DNA from: Chitinophaga cymbidii
GTDB taxonomy: Bacteria > Bacteroidota > Bacteroidia > Chitinophagales > Chitinophagaceae
Assembly: GCF_007992715.1 (NCBI RefSeq)
Contig: NZ_BKAU01000001.1
Span: forward strand, 2,542,001-2,606,000
Reading direction: 5' to 3'
DNA length: 64,000 nt
The notes beneath the pieces were generated by a model that was given only the letters and a program-made list of their open reading frames with translations, was not told where the DNA came from and searched no databases. Each line of letters begins with the position of its first letter. The stretch's first letter is position 1. Below are positions 52,459 through 62,024 of this stretch, piece by piece. A program made the translations under genes and the position numbers.

Positions 52459-53970
52459 ATGTCTGCACTGAAAAAATATTCCCCGGTTCTCGCTATCTGC
52501 GTGTTTTTTTCTTTTTCCCCTTTACAGGAAACGCCCTGGCAAAGCAACCACATCAAAATAACCGGCAACGGCCAACTGGAATACATCCCCGATGAACGCG
52601 GAAACATCATCCCCGATTTCAGCAGGGTAGGGTATTATTATGGCGATAAACCCCTCCCCACCGTACCCGTCGTAAAAACAATATCCCCCACCGGCACAGA
52701 CAACGACCAGGAGCACATCCAGGCCGCGATCGATGAAGTGTCCGCGCGAAAGCCCGACAGAAATGGATTCCGCGGTGCGCTGCTGCTGAAGAAAGGGACC
52801 TACCGCATACCGGAAAGCATCCGCATAAAAACCAGCGGTGTTGTGCTGCGCGGCGAGCCGGGCACAACACTTATCGCCACCGCGAACAAACAGGTGTCGC
52901 TGATACAGGTGATGGGAGAGGGGCAGATCACGGAGCTGCCGGGCTCCCGCGTGAAGATCACGGACGACTATGTGCCCGCGGGCACATGCTCTTTTCTTGT
53001 GGAGAACGCCGGCAAATTCACAAAGGGCGATAAGGTGATCGTTTTCAGGCCGGGCACGGCGCAGTGGATCACCGATCTGCAAATGGACCGCATTGAAGAA
53101 CGCCCCGGCACAAAGCAGTGGCGCCCGCAGGAATATGATCTGCGGTTTGAACGCACCATCACGAAGATCGAAGGCAACAGGATATTCATTGACAACCCCG
53201 TTGTAATGCCGATGGAAACGAAGTACGGCGGCGGGGAGTTATATAAGTATCGTTTCGACGGGCGTATCAGCCAGGTAGGTGTGGAGCAGCTGAACTGCGA
53301 ATCCGTGTACGAGAAAGACACTTCTGAAAATCACGCCTGGAGCGCCGTCACCTTCGGGAAGGTGGAGCATGGATGGGTGCAGGGCGTAACGGCGCGGTAT
53401 TTCGGGTTCAGCTGCGTGAACCTGCAACGCACCGCCCGCAATATTTCCGTGCTGAACAGCAACTGCTTTGATCATAAATCGATCATCACCGGCAGCCGCC
53501 GTTATTCATTTAACAACGACGGGCAGCTGAACCTCTTCATGAACTGTCACACTACAGACGGACGGCATGATTTTGTAACGGGCGCCATCACCTGTGGCCC
53601 CAACGTATTCGTGAACTGCTCGGCGAAACGCACGCATGCGGACATCGGGCCGCATCACCGCTGGAGCAGCGGTACTTTATACGATAACATCACCACCGAT
53701 GGCGACATCAATGTGCATGACCGCGGCAACTGGGGAACGGGGCATGGATGGGCCGGCGTTACGCAGGTGATCTGGAACTGTTCCGTCAGGAAAGCGGCGG
53801 TGCAAAACCCCTGGGTTTCCGGGAAGAACTATTGCATTGGCTTGCAGGGAGAAAAGTTTGAAGGACGCCTGAAAGGCAGGCCGGACGGGGTTTGGGAGGG
53901 GCAGAATAAAGCGGGACTGACGCCTTCTTCCTTGTACATGGCGCAGTTGAAAGCCCGTCAGCGGAAATAA
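52459..53970 (+). CDS. Right-handed beta-helix, pectate-lyase-like secreted protein
   Basis: The 503-residue product has a signal peptide (about 1-24) and a segment typical of bacterial lyase-like proteins (YIPDERGNIIPDFSRVGYYYG). It then has repeated short strands with N/G/V ladders (AAIDEVSARKP, GVVLRGEPGTTLIA, VTARYFGFSCVNLQRTARNISVLNSN, DHKSIITGSRRYSFNNDGQLNLFMNC, HRWSSGTLYDNITT), which indicate a parallel beta-helix of the pectate-lyase superfamily. Exact specificity is unknown. It converges on module 4 with a shared terminator and may act on the same glycan. The divergent AbiE pair lies 103 bp upstream. Confidence 0.78.
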   Translation: MSALKKYSPVLAICVFFSFSPLQETPWQSNHIKITGNGQLEYIPDERGNIIPDFSRVGYYYGDKPLPTVPVVKTISPTGTDNDQEHIQAAIDEVSARKPDRNGFRGALLLKKGTYRIPESIRIKTSGVVLRGEPGTTLIATANKQVSLIQVMGEGQITELPGSRVKITDDYVPAGTCSFLVENAGKFTKGDKVIVFRPGTAQWITDLQMDRIEERPGTKQWRPQEYDLRFERTITKIEGNRIFIDNPVVMPMETKYGGGELYKYRFDGRISQVGVEQLNCESVYEKDTSENHAWSAVTFGKVEHGWVQGVTARYFGFSCVNLQRTARNISVLNSNCFDHKSIITGSRRYSFNNDGQLNLFMNCHTTDGRHDFVTGAITCGPNVFVNCSAKRTHADIGPHHRWSSGTLYDNITTDGDINVHDRGNWGTGHGWAGVTQVIWNCSVRKAAVQNPWVSGKNYCIGLQGEKFEGRLKGRPDGVWEGQNKAGLTPSSLYMAQLKARQRK

Positions 53971-53971
53971 A

Positions 53972-54004
53972 AAGGCCAGCCCAAAGTGTCTTTGAGCCGG
54001 CCTT
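53972..54004. terminator. Bidirectional terminator between the beta-helix gene and module 4
   Basis: AAGGCCAGCCCAAAG (from 53972) pairs imperfectly with CTTTGAGCCGGCCTT (53990-54004) between the convergent stops at 53970 and 54011. A-rich on the left and T-containing on the right. Confidence 0.65.
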
Positions 54005-54010
54005 CAATGA

Positions 54011-56782
54011 CTATGCAAAGATTCCCTTCACCATCTCCATGCTGATCGCTTCAGCAGGATTAAAATCTTCCGACAACAGGTAGCGCAACAGCGAATACCT
54101 GAATTGCGCTGCTACTTTCCGTTTTTCCAGATCCGTGCTGATATCCATGCTGCATATCATCAGCCTGCCCTTGCCCACTTTCGCTTCGGCGAGCACGGCC
54201 ATTTTACGGTTCGCCTTCCAGGACGGGACCATCTGGATCAAGGGGCGGTAGCTTTTCGGCCAGGGATGTTTGGCGGCGAACTCGTCCAGGATAAATGGAC
54301 TGGCCTGTGTCAGCAGCTCCCACCATTGCCAGTTGCCGTGAAAGTCCGTGGGGAAATGCCGGAACACCGGATGTTGAGGATCGGTTAGCAATCCGCAGGC
54401 GGAAGTTTCCCCGCCGTGGAAATCGAAGGCGGTCCAGTAGAACGTGCCGAAACATTGCACCAGCTTGCCTTTCAGGGTTTCACGTTCCGGCAGCAGCAGC
54501 ACGGTCTTTCCTTCGTTGAGCGCATGCAGGGCTTCGTCCGTGAGGGTTTTTACGATCAGCAGATGAGCTGTAGGCACTGCGGGCACGGCTGCGGGGTACA
54601 CCCAGAAATCCCAGTCATTCACTACATCGTTCACCGCAACGGAAAGGTTGTATTTCGCGGGCGCATCAAAATTTTTCAGGTCGATGGAAAGCCGGCCGGC
54701 TGCTTGTCCTGCTCCTTCCGGGAACGTTTTGCCGGCAAGCGTTTCGCGGTGAACAACATCCCCGTTTGCGGAGCGCACGGTGCAATGTATCCCGGAGGAC
54801 TGCAATACGCCGCCCGAGAAATTATACAGTTCGAGGCGCGCATCCAGCCGTTCGCCGTTTGTCCATGTCCGTTTATCCATCCTTGCCAGTACCACCGTAT
54901 GATCGCAGCATCTGCGCAGCATTTCCGGCTTTACGTATGGCTTTGCATCGTAAAAGAAATCCAGGAACCCCACCGGCGCGGTTCCCTGCCCCGGAAAATC
55001 CTGCAACCCCAGCAGATGAAATCCCCCGATGCCAGGCGTCCGCAGGTTCGCTTCGATCTCTTCCTTATACATCTCTATCTGCCACTTTCCTGATGCCTGT
55101 ACGAAATCCGGCACCTGTTCCAGCATGCCCAGCTCTTGCAGTTGATCGCGCGCAATGTCCAGATACGTGGGCTGAAGGCTGCCGGTGAATTTTCCGGGCA
55201 GCTGCAATACGTCCGGGTACGCGCAGCGTTGCGCAATTTCATGCGCGATGAACGGGCGGTCGCCTTGTTGTATGCCGGCGGTATAATCGCGGGTAGTAGC
55301 GGGCGGGAACTGATAGAAATACGAAGGGCCGGGCGTGGGCGGCCATCCAAGGTAATACCTTGCCCGTACGCCGTTCCTTGTGCCCCCGCCAACATAGAAA
55401 TCGCAACCTTCCAGCAGCGGTTTGCCGCCGGTCTTGCCATTGTACAGGCGCCTGTTGTCGTTCTTCCATTCCCGGAGAAAATATTCGAGATATTCTTTTT
55501 TAACGCTCTTTTCGTTGCCGAGGGATAAGGTGACAAAGCTCGGGTGATTGCCGTACCGGCGGAGGATCGCTTCGCTTTCTTTTTTATAGAATTCAAATTG
55601 CTCCTGTGTTTGCACGCTGCTCCAGTCCCCGCATTCGGGTTGCAGGTAGATGCCCGCTTCGTCCGCCGCTATGAAAGCGGCTTCGGGTGGGCACCAGGAG
55701 TGGAAGCGGATGCAGTTCATGCCCCATTCCTTGTGTATCCGCATGAGTTTCTTCCACCAGTCCGGCCCCATCTCCGGGTATCCGTGCAGCGGGAAAATGG
55801 CGGTGTCCACATTCCCGCGGAGGTGAACAGGTTTGCCGTTAACGGTGAACTGTGTGCCGGCGCGGGAGAAGTCGCGGATGCCGTAGCGCACTTTGCGGGT
55901 ATCCCGGTGGCGCCCGGCTTTCAGCTGCACGGTTATGTGATGCAGATGCGGATGGTGCTCGTCCCAGCGCGGGAGGCCATCGCTGGAAATGTCCAGCTGC
56001 AGGCGGGTTTCGCGGCCTTCGAGAAGCACTTCTTTTTCTATTCCCTGCGCGCTCACTTTTCCGCGAACGGCGCCGCCGGTGATATTGCCGATGGTGATGT
56101 GCAGTTTGTCCGGGTAAACCTGCACGTCATCTATCCACACCTTGTCCGTGGCTTTCAGCGCAATGGCTCCCACGATGCCGTTCCAGGTGCCCTGCGTTTG
56201 TTCGGAGATGCAATGCGGCATGTCGCCTACGTCTACCAGCCGGGAGTTATCTACGCGGATGGAAATATGATTGCTGCCCGTTGTCACCAGTTCCGTGATA
56301 TCATATTCATGGGGGGCGGACAGGTACATTTGTGTGCCGGCCTCTTTTCCATTGATATGCACGGTGCTTTGCCAGTGCACTCTTTCCAGCGTCAGCAGTA
56401 TTCTTTTATGTTTCCAGGCGGTGGGTATCCGGCATTCCTTTTCGTACCATGCGGCGCCGAGGTAATGTTTGCGCGGTTGCAGGAATTCGTAGTTCTTGAC
56501 GTTGCCCGGCTGCCGGTATTTTTCGTATACGGGACTGGTTTTCCAGACGCCTTTCAACGGGCCGTCCCACCATTCCGTGTCCGCCGTTACTTCGTTGCCA
56601 AAGCCCTGCGCCTGCATGGAGCCGGGCAGCTTTACCGCGCCGGTCCATTGCTGCGCGCGGTAAAGCCATTCGCCGGATAATGGAATATAATTGTCTGTTG
56701 CGGCCATCCATTTAAAAGATGGCAATACGATCATGGCGCCGCCCATGGCGGTGTTCTTTATAAAATCTCTTCTGCTTGTCAT
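54011..56782 (-). CDS. Module 4: GH2-like glycoside hydrolase with Tat signal
   Basis: A 923-residue protein of the GH2 beta-galactosidase/glucuronidase superfamily. The N-terminus is a twin-arginine signal (SRRDFIK at 3-9, hydrophobic to about 28). A sugar-binding jelly roll lies at about 35-210, an Ig-like domain at 215-305, and a TIM barrel at about 310-620. E424 (LSLGNE) is the expected acid/base and E515 (FIAHE) the likely nucleophile. An extra 300-residue C-terminal part looks like Ig-like and glutamine-amidotransferase-like (trehalose-utilisation type) domains. It is the last gene of module 4, 1 bp after SusD. The substrate is probably a plant or microbial heteroglycan. Confidence 0.82.
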   Translation of the reverse strand: MTSRRDFIKNTAMGGAMIVLPSFKWMAATDNYIPLSGEWLYRAQQWTGAVKLPGSMQAQGFGNEVTADTEWWDGPLKGVWKTSPVYEKYRQPGNVKNYEFLQPRKHYLGAAWYEKECRIPTAWKHKRILLTLERVHWQSTVHINGKEAGTQMYLSAPHEYDITELVTTGSNHISIRVDNSRLVDVGDMPHCISEQTQGTWNGIVGAIALKATDKVWIDDVQVYPDKLHITIGNITGGAVRGKVSAQGIEKEVLLEGRETRLQLDISSDGLPRWDEHHPHLHHITVQLKAGRHRDTRKVRYGIRDFSRAGTQFTVNGKPVHLRGNVDTAIFPLHGYPEMGPDWWKKLMRIHKEWGMNCIRFHSWCPPEAAFIAADEAGIYLQPECGDWSSVQTQEQFEFYKKESEAILRRYGNHPSFVTLSLGNEKSVKKEYLEYFLREWKNDNRRLYNGKTGGKPLLEGCDFYVGGGTRNGVRARYYLGWPPTPGPSYFYQFPPATTRDYTAGIQQGDRPFIAHEIAQRCAYPDVLQLPGKFTGSLQPTYLDIARDQLQELGMLEQVPDFVQASGKWQIEMYKEEIEANLRTPGIGGFHLLGLQDFPGQGTAPVGFLDFFYDAKPYVKPEMLRRCCDHTVVLARMDKRTWTNGERLDARLELYNFSGGVLQSSGIHCTVRSANGDVVHRETLAGKTFPEGAGQAAGRLSIDLKNFDAPAKYNLSVAVNDVVNDWDFWVYPAAVPAVPTAHLLIVKTLTDEALHALNEGKTVLLLPERETLKGKLVQCFGTFYWTAFDFHGGETSACGLLTDPQHPVFRHFPTDFHGNWQWWELLTQASPFILDEFAAKHPWPKSYRPLIQMVPSWKANRKMAVLAEAKVGKGRLMICSMDISTDLEKRKVAAQFRYSLLRYLLSEDFNPAEAISMEMVKGIFA

Positions 56783-56783
56783 G

Positions 56784-58445
56784 TTACCAGTACGGGTTCT
56801 GTTTTAGTTTCGGGTTGATGGTCACCTGGTTGGCGGGCAGCGGGAACAGGTAATGTTTGGCGGGATCGAAATGCCGTTTTGCGGCGGCTTCCACGATAAT
56901 GAACCCTTCATTGTCCACCGTGAAATTGGTGGTGGAGTAGGGCGGCCTTGTCTGCCATTCGGTGCCGGTGTATTTGAAGCCTTTCAGCGCCAGCGGCATT
57001 TCCGTTTCGGCGGTCTTCCACCGTCTGAGATCATCAAACCGGTAACCTTCAAAAGCCAGTTCCACCGTTCTTTCCCGGCGGATCTCGGTGCGCATGTCAA
57101 GACCGTTCACCTGCACAAATGTGTTCGTCAGCGGCGGCATGTCAACGCCGGTGCGGCTTCTGACTACGTTAACGGATTTGTTGAGATCATCGTCCGAGAT
57201 GGCATTGTTCCTTTCAAAGGTGGCTTCCGCGAAGATCAGCAGCACTTCCGCGTAACGGATGATGTGCCAGTCGAAATTGTGCTTGCCGGAAGTGGCGTTG
57301 CCCACGGGGTCTTCCGACAGGAATTTGTACAGCATGTAACCTGTGTAGGCGAAAGGCCGGGAGTTAAAGAGCGGCCAGCGTTCCGGTGCGGTTGCCTGAT
57401 CCGGATAGAACGGCTGCGCCACCTTGCTGCCGGGCAGCAGAATGGTTTGCGTCATGCGCGGATCGCGGTTTTCATATTCGGAAGTGAAGGTGGCATATCC
57501 CTGGAAGGAGGATGATTGGCTGATAGGCAGGCCATCCCGGCAGAGGTACATGTCCGCCATTTTTTTGGTGGGGGACATTTCGCCGTAGTAGATAAGGTTG
57601 GCCCAGCTCTGCGGGTCTACGTTCACATCAAAGCGGCGGTCCAGCACGCATTCGGTGGACCGGTCGCCTTCGTCGATGAACTGGTAGCGGTAGCTTTGGG
57701 CGCCTTTCCCGGAGAACAGCGCGTATTGCTTGCTGTTGATTACTTCTGCGGCGGCTTCAATGGCATCGTCCAGCCGCTCATTGGCCCTGGCGTCGCCCCT
57801 GAATTTTCCCCATGTGCCTTCAAACAGGGCCACGCGGGCTTTCAAAGCGAGCGCTGCGCCTTTGGTAACACGGCCATCGTCTTCCGCCTTCAGCTGCTTT
57901 TGCAGCGGCAGTACAGAGGCGGCATAGTCGAGATCGGCGAGAATGAAATCCACCACTTCGGCGCGCGGCGTTCTGGCGCCGTACAATTCCGGTGAATTCA
58001 AATCCAGCAGCTTGTCGATCAGCGGCACGTCACCAAGATCTTTCATCAGCCGGAAATAAGTATACGCCCTGAAGAAACGCGCTTCGCCCACCCATTGCGC
58101 AACCTGCTCTTTGATCGGCGAGCTTTCCGCCTTGGCGATGAGGTTGTTGCAGCCGCGGATGGTGGTGTAGGAATTGTTCCAGAAACCAAGACTTTCCGGC
58201 GTAAGCGCGGTGCCGTTGCTGGTGGTATTGGGCGTGATGCCGTATGCAATATCTGAACGGTTGTCGCCAACGGACATGCCGGGATGCTCTTCCAGCGAAA
58301 AATAAAAGTTATTGGCGGCCAGCTTGAAGTCCGCCGGCGTTTTCCAGAAAGATGCGTCGGATACTTCCGTGATCGGGTCGAAGTTCAGGCTGCAGCTTTG
58401 CAGGAGTATGATGGAGATAAGAAATATCGGTATGAACTTTTTCAT
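56784..58445 (-). CDS. Module 4: RagB/SusD family surface lipoprotein
   Basis: A 553-residue SusD-like lipoprotein with lipidated Cys18 (LLQSC). Family features include VGEARFFRAYTYFRLMKDLGDVPLID, KGAALALKARVALFEGTWGKF and the C-terminal RYAEVLLIFAEATFERNN and RERTVELAFEGYRFDDLRRWK segments, ending with the common FPLPANQVTINPKLKQNPYW-type tail. It pairs with the SusC encoded 11 bp upstream, and the GH2-like gene follows after 1 bp, so translation is probably coupled. Confidence 0.93.
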   Translation of the reverse strand: MKKFIPIFLISIILLQSCSLNFDPITEVSDASFWKTPADFKLAANNFYFSLEEHPGMSVGDNRSDIAYGITPNTTSNGTALTPESLGFWNNSYTTIRGCNNLIAKAESSPIKEQVAQWVGEARFFRAYTYFRLMKDLGDVPLIDKLLDLNSPELYGARTPRAEVVDFILADLDYAASVLPLQKQLKAEDDGRVTKGAALALKARVALFEGTWGKFRGDARANERLDDAIEAAAEVINSKQYALFSGKGAQSYRYQFIDEGDRSTECVLDRRFDVNVDPQSWANLIYYGEMSPTKKMADMYLCRDGLPISQSSSFQGYATFTSEYENRDPRMTQTILLPGSKVAQPFYPDQATAPERWPLFNSRPFAYTGYMLYKFLSEDPVGNATSGKHNFDWHIIRYAEVLLIFAEATFERNNAISDDDLNKSVNVVRSRTGVDMPPLTNTFVQVNGLDMRTEIRRERTVELAFEGYRFDDLRRWKTAETEMPLALKGFKYTGTEWQTRPPYSTTNFTVDNEGFIIVEAAAKRHFDPAKHYLFPLPANQVTINPKLKQNPYW

Positions 58446-58456
58446 CGCAGTCGTTT

Positions 58457-61400
58457 TTAGAATTTAACATTGAGCCCCAGTGACCAGGTGCGAACGAAGG
58501 GATAGGAGTACGCATCATTGCCTTCCTCCGGATCATAAGATCCGTCCCAGGTACCCTGACTGGATTCCCAGAGGTTCTCGCCGCTGAAATAGATCCTCAC
58601 GGCTGCCAGCTTTATCCGGCTGATCAGGGAAGCGGGCAGGGAATAGCCGACCTGCAGATTTTTCAACCGCACATAGGCGGTGTTCACCAGCTGGTTGGAG
58701 GAAGGAATGTAGTTCCAGTTGAGCGTGGTGTTGTCCATGCTCAGGCGGGGATATTTGGCGTCCGGCCTTTCGGGCGCCCATGTTTTTTCATAAAAATAGG
58801 CCAGCGGCTGCGCCCAGTATTTGTTGAACGGACGGTAGAATTCGTCGCCGCTGCGGATGATGTTCCGTTTCCCGACGCCCTGTACAAAGGCGGCGAAGTC
58901 GATCCCTTTCCACTGCGCGCTCAGGTTCACAAAGTAGTTGTAGCGGGGGGCGGGGTTGCCGAGGAAAACCAGGTCACCGGCAGTGGAAATGCTGCCGTCG
59001 CCATTCAGATCGCGGTACCTGGCGTCGCCCACGGAAAGGGTGCCGGGCAATCCTTTTTTGGCGCTGCCGTCAGGGTTCTTTTTATATTCTTCCAGTTCCT
59101 TATCGTTCTGAATGATGCCGTCATACACATATCCGAAATAGGAGCTTTGCGGGTAACCCTGCTTGGTGCCGATCAGGCCGGTGCCTACGGGATCGGCGCC
59201 GCCAACGTATACCAGCTTGTTCTGGTTATCACTCAATCCTCCCCTTACGCCATATTCAAAGTTGCCGATGTGATCGTTCCATCCGAGGGACATCTCCCAT
59301 CCGTGCACCCGCAGCTTTCCCGCGTTGGTGGTGGGGGGCGCTACGCCGAGCACTTCCGGCAGGGTAACGCTCAGCAGCATGTTCCGGTTTTCCTTTACAA
59401 AGTAATCGAAGCTCATGCTCAGCCTGGATTTCAGCAATGCAATGTCGATGCCCGCATTTTTCATTTCCACGGTTTCCCATGTTCTGTCCGGCGACGCCAT
59501 GCCGGAAAGGGAAGCGGAGTTGATGCGCAGGCCGTTGCCGAAAGGATAGGCGGTGGTGCCGATGGTGATCAGCTGAATGTAGTTGTAATACCCCAGCCCG
59601 TTGATGTCCTGGTTGCCCATCTGCCCCCAGGAGGCGCGCAGCTTCAGGTCGTCGAACAGGTTGAGGCGCTTTACAAAATTCTCTTCCGATAAACGCCATG
59701 CCGCGGAGATGCTCGGGAACAGGGCGCTCCAGCGTTTGTCCGCCGCGAAGCGCGAACTGCCGTCCAGCCGCAGGCTGGCTTCCAGGATGTATTTGTTGTT
59801 GTACACGTATCCGAGCCGGGAGAAGAAGGAGTTCAATCCCCAAGCGAACGCGCCGTTGGTCGTAGAAAGCGTGGATTTATCCGCAAGATCGAACGAGAAT
59901 ATTTCGTTGCTGGAAAAATTGGTGCCCGAGGTAGTCAGTGATTCATAATGGTACGTTTCGCGGGAAGCGCCGGCCATCGCCGTTACATGATGTTTCCCGC
60001 CGAAAGTTTTGTCGTAGTCGAGATGACCGATGAAATTACCATAACGGCTTTTTGAATTGCTGAGGCTCGCGCGGTTGGGAACGTTCTGCGTGCGGGAGTT
60101 CTGGCTTTCGTCCCAGTTCCAGGTATAGAATGTTTTGAATTCCTTTTTATTGGTGGTGTTGCGCATGGTGATGCCCGCCTGGCCAACGAGCTTCAGGCCG
60201 TCCGCAAGGGTATATTCCAGCTTGAGGTTGCCGATGGCATTCTGTTCCGTGCTTTTGGCCTCACCGCCTTCCGCCATTTCCTGCAGGGGATTGACAAAGC
60301 CCTGCCATTGATAGTATTTGCCGCCCGGTGTTTTAGCGGGGACGAAGCTGGGCAGCTTAACGAAGTCTGACAGCACATTAAAAGTGCCGCTGGCCGGCGC
60401 GAGCATGGACGGCTCGAAATTGTCCTGCTCCTCGAAGGACAGTTTGATGAATGCTTTCAGGCGTTTGGACAGCGAGTGGTCGTAATTGACGCGGAGGTTG
60501 TAGCGGTTGCTGCGGTTGTCGCTCACGTTGTAGATGCCGCCGGTGTTGAAGAAACCGCCGGATATCACGTAGGCGGAATTGTCCGTACCGCCCGAAATAT
60601 TCAGGTTGTGATATTGCTGCGATCCCGTTTTGTATAGCAGGCCGTTCCAGTCCGTGGTGGTAAAGAACTGCGGGAACCCGGCGATCACGCTGCCGGTGGG
60701 CGAGGGGTTGGGATCATTGTCCCGCATCCTTTGCAGGAATTCTTCGGAGAACTGTTTGGGCTTTCCGTCGTTGACGTTCGCTTCGTTGTACATCAGCGCG
60801 TACTGAAGTGTGGTGGTCTTGTTCTTCAGGAAGGCCGGTGTTTTCAGCGCGAAGTTGGTGCTGTACTGGATCACCGGTTTGCCTTTTCGGCCGGATTTGG
60901 TGGTGATGAGGATCACGCCGCTGGCGGCTCTGGCGCCGTATATGGAAGCGGCCGCGTCTTTCAGCACAGAAACGCTTTCCACGTCGTTCGGGTCTATGAT
61001 CCCGAGGGGATTGGGAATACCGTCTATGATCACGAGCGGGCCGCCGCCATTGATGGAAGAGATACCGCGGATATCGAACGAATATCCTTCGCCGCCGGGC
61101 CTGCCGCTGGTGCGGGTGACGGTGAGGCCCGGCATTACGCCCTGGATGGCGCTTAACAGGTTGGTGGAAGGTTTGGAGCCGATGTCTTTACTGGTGATCA
61201 CGCCTACGGCGCCGGCGAGGGTTTCTTTTTTGGCGGTGCCGTACCCCACTACCACCACTTCACCGAGGTCCTGCAGGGAAGCTTTCATCACAATGTTGAT
61301 CACGCTTTTATCGCCCACAGTGACCTCCTGCTCCTGCATGCCGGTGAACCGGAATTGCAGCACGGCATTCCCGTCCGCCACTTCAATGGCGAAGGTGCCG

Positions 61401-61879
61401 TCCGGCGCGGTGATGGCGCCTTTGCCGGTACCTTTCACCTGTATGGTAACGCCCGGCAGGGCTTGCCCGTTTTCATCCGTCACCTTTCCGCTCACCGGCA
61501 GCTGCCGCGGTTTTTCTTCCGGCAGCGGCGTCTGCCGGCGGGTGATGATGATCGTTTTGTCCACTACGGAATAGGTGAAAGGGGTATGCTCAAAGCAGGC
61601 TGTCAGCACCTCGTCGATCGGCGCGGCCTGTACCGATACGTTCACGTTCTTCACTTCTTTCAGCCAGTGCTGATTGTAGAAGAACAGGTAGCCTGTTTGT
61701 TTTTTTATTTCGTTCAGTACTTTTTCAAGCGGCATGTTACGCGCTGTCAGCGTGACTTTCTGCGCATAACCGGTGGCGCTTACCTGCAGGCAGGCCACCA
61801 ATAATATGAGCACTGTTATTTTCATGATCTTGACGAGTTGTGGTACAGGACTCCCTTTGCCTTGTGCAGTTAATTGCAT
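58457..61879 (-). CDS. Module 4: SusC/RagA TonB-linked outer membrane protein with STN domain
   Basis: A 1140-residue TonB-dependent importer. An 18-residue extension (starting MQLTAQGKGS, similar to module 1) precedes the signal peptide, which starts at Met19 and ends near TGYAQ (40). Domains are STN (about 41-114), carboxypeptidase D regulatory-like (128-198), plug (about 215-350, with FDIRGISSINGGGPLVIIDGIPNP and VESVSVLKDAAASIYGARAASGV) and barrel, ending LGLNVKF. It should import oligosaccharides for the GH2-like enzyme and signal to the upstream FecR. Confidence 0.93.
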   Translation of the reverse strand: MQLTAQGKGSPVPQLVKIMKITVLILLVACLQVSATGYAQKVTLTARNMPLEKVLNEIKKQTGYLFFYNQHWLKEVKNVNVSVQAAPIDEVLTACFEHTPFTYSVVDKTIIITRRQTPLPEEKPRQLPVSGKVTDENGQALPGVTIQVKGTGKGAITAPDGTFAIEVADGNAVLQFRFTGMQEQEVTVGDKSVINIVMKASLQDLGEVVVVGYGTAKKETLAGAVGVITSKDIGSKPSTNLLSAIQGVMPGLTVTRTSGRPGGEGYSFDIRGISSINGGGPLVIIDGIPNPLGIIDPNDVESVSVLKDAAASIYGARAASGVILITTKSGRKGKPVIQYSTNFALKTPAFLKNKTTTLQYALMYNEANVNDGKPKQFSEEFLQRMRDNDPNPSPTGSVIAGFPQFFTTTDWNGLLYKTGSQQYHNLNISGGTDNSAYVISGGFFNTGGIYNVSDNRSNRYNLRVNYDHSLSKRLKAFIKLSFEEQDNFEPSMLAPASGTFNVLSDFVKLPSFVPAKTPGGKYYQWQGFVNPLQEMAEGGEAKSTEQNAIGNLKLEYTLADGLKLVGQAGITMRNTTNKKEFKTFYTWNWDESQNSRTQNVPNRASLSNSKSRYGNFIGHLDYDKTFGGKHHVTAMAGASRETYHYESLTTSGTNFSSNEIFSFDLADKSTLSTTNGAFAWGLNSFFSRLGYVYNNKYILEASLRLDGSSRFAADKRWSALFPSISAAWRLSEENFVKRLNLFDDLKLRASWGQMGNQDINGLGYYNYIQLITIGTTAYPFGNGLRINSASLSGMASPDRTWETVEMKNAGIDIALLKSRLSMSFDYFVKENRNMLLSVTLPEVLGVAPPTTNAGKLRVHGWEMSLGWNDHIGNFEYGVRGGLSDNQNKLVYVGGADPVGTGLIGTKQGYPQSSYFGYVYDGIIQNDKELEEYKKNPDGSAKKGLPGTLSVGDARYRDLNGDGSISTAGDLVFLGNPAPRYNYFVNLSAQWKGIDFAAFVQGVGKRNIIRSGDEFYRPFNKYWAQPLAYFYEKTWAPERPDAKYPRLSMDNTTLNWNYIPSSNQLVNTAYVRLKNLQVGYSLPASLISRIKLAAVRIYFSGENLWESSQGTWDGSYDPEEGNDAYSYPFVRTWSLGLNVKF

Positions 61880-61918
61880 AGCTTTACGTTGTTTCGGGTG
61901 GATAATAAAATAGCTTTA
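61856..61918 (+). promoter_or_regulatory. Two candidate antisense promoters at the module 4 susC start
   Basis: TTTG (61856-61859), 19 bp, TAGCTTTA (61879-61886); and TTG (61889-61891), 19 bp, TAGCTTTA (61911-61918). Both match the Bacteroidota pattern TTTG-N19-TAnnTTTG except for a final A. Both point away from susC toward the terminator at 61950-61980. Confidence 0.4.
61877..61897 (-). promoter_or_regulatory. Module 4 conserved susC start element
   Basis: On the coding (minus) strand CCGAAACAA, CG, TAAAGCTATG leads into the susC start at 61879. It has the same order and spacing as the elements of modules 1-3. Confidence 0.4.
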
Positions 61919-61949
61919 ACAGAGATTGTTTTAATACGCCCTTAACTGG

Positions 61950-61980
61950 CCGGGAACGCTGGAACGTTTCCGGTTTTTTT
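61950..61980 (+). terminator. Module 4 fecR-susC hairpin, terminator-like on the antisense strand
   Basis: CCGGGAACG/CGTTTCCGG (61950-61958 with 61965-61973, one G-U pair, 6-nt loop) is followed on the plus strand by seven T's. The plus strand is antisense to fecR and susC here. The distance to the susC start is 70 nt. Confidence 0.55.
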
Positions 61981-62024
61981 GGCGCTTTTCACGTGGTATC
62001 TATTCTTTCATGCGCTAGTGTTTT

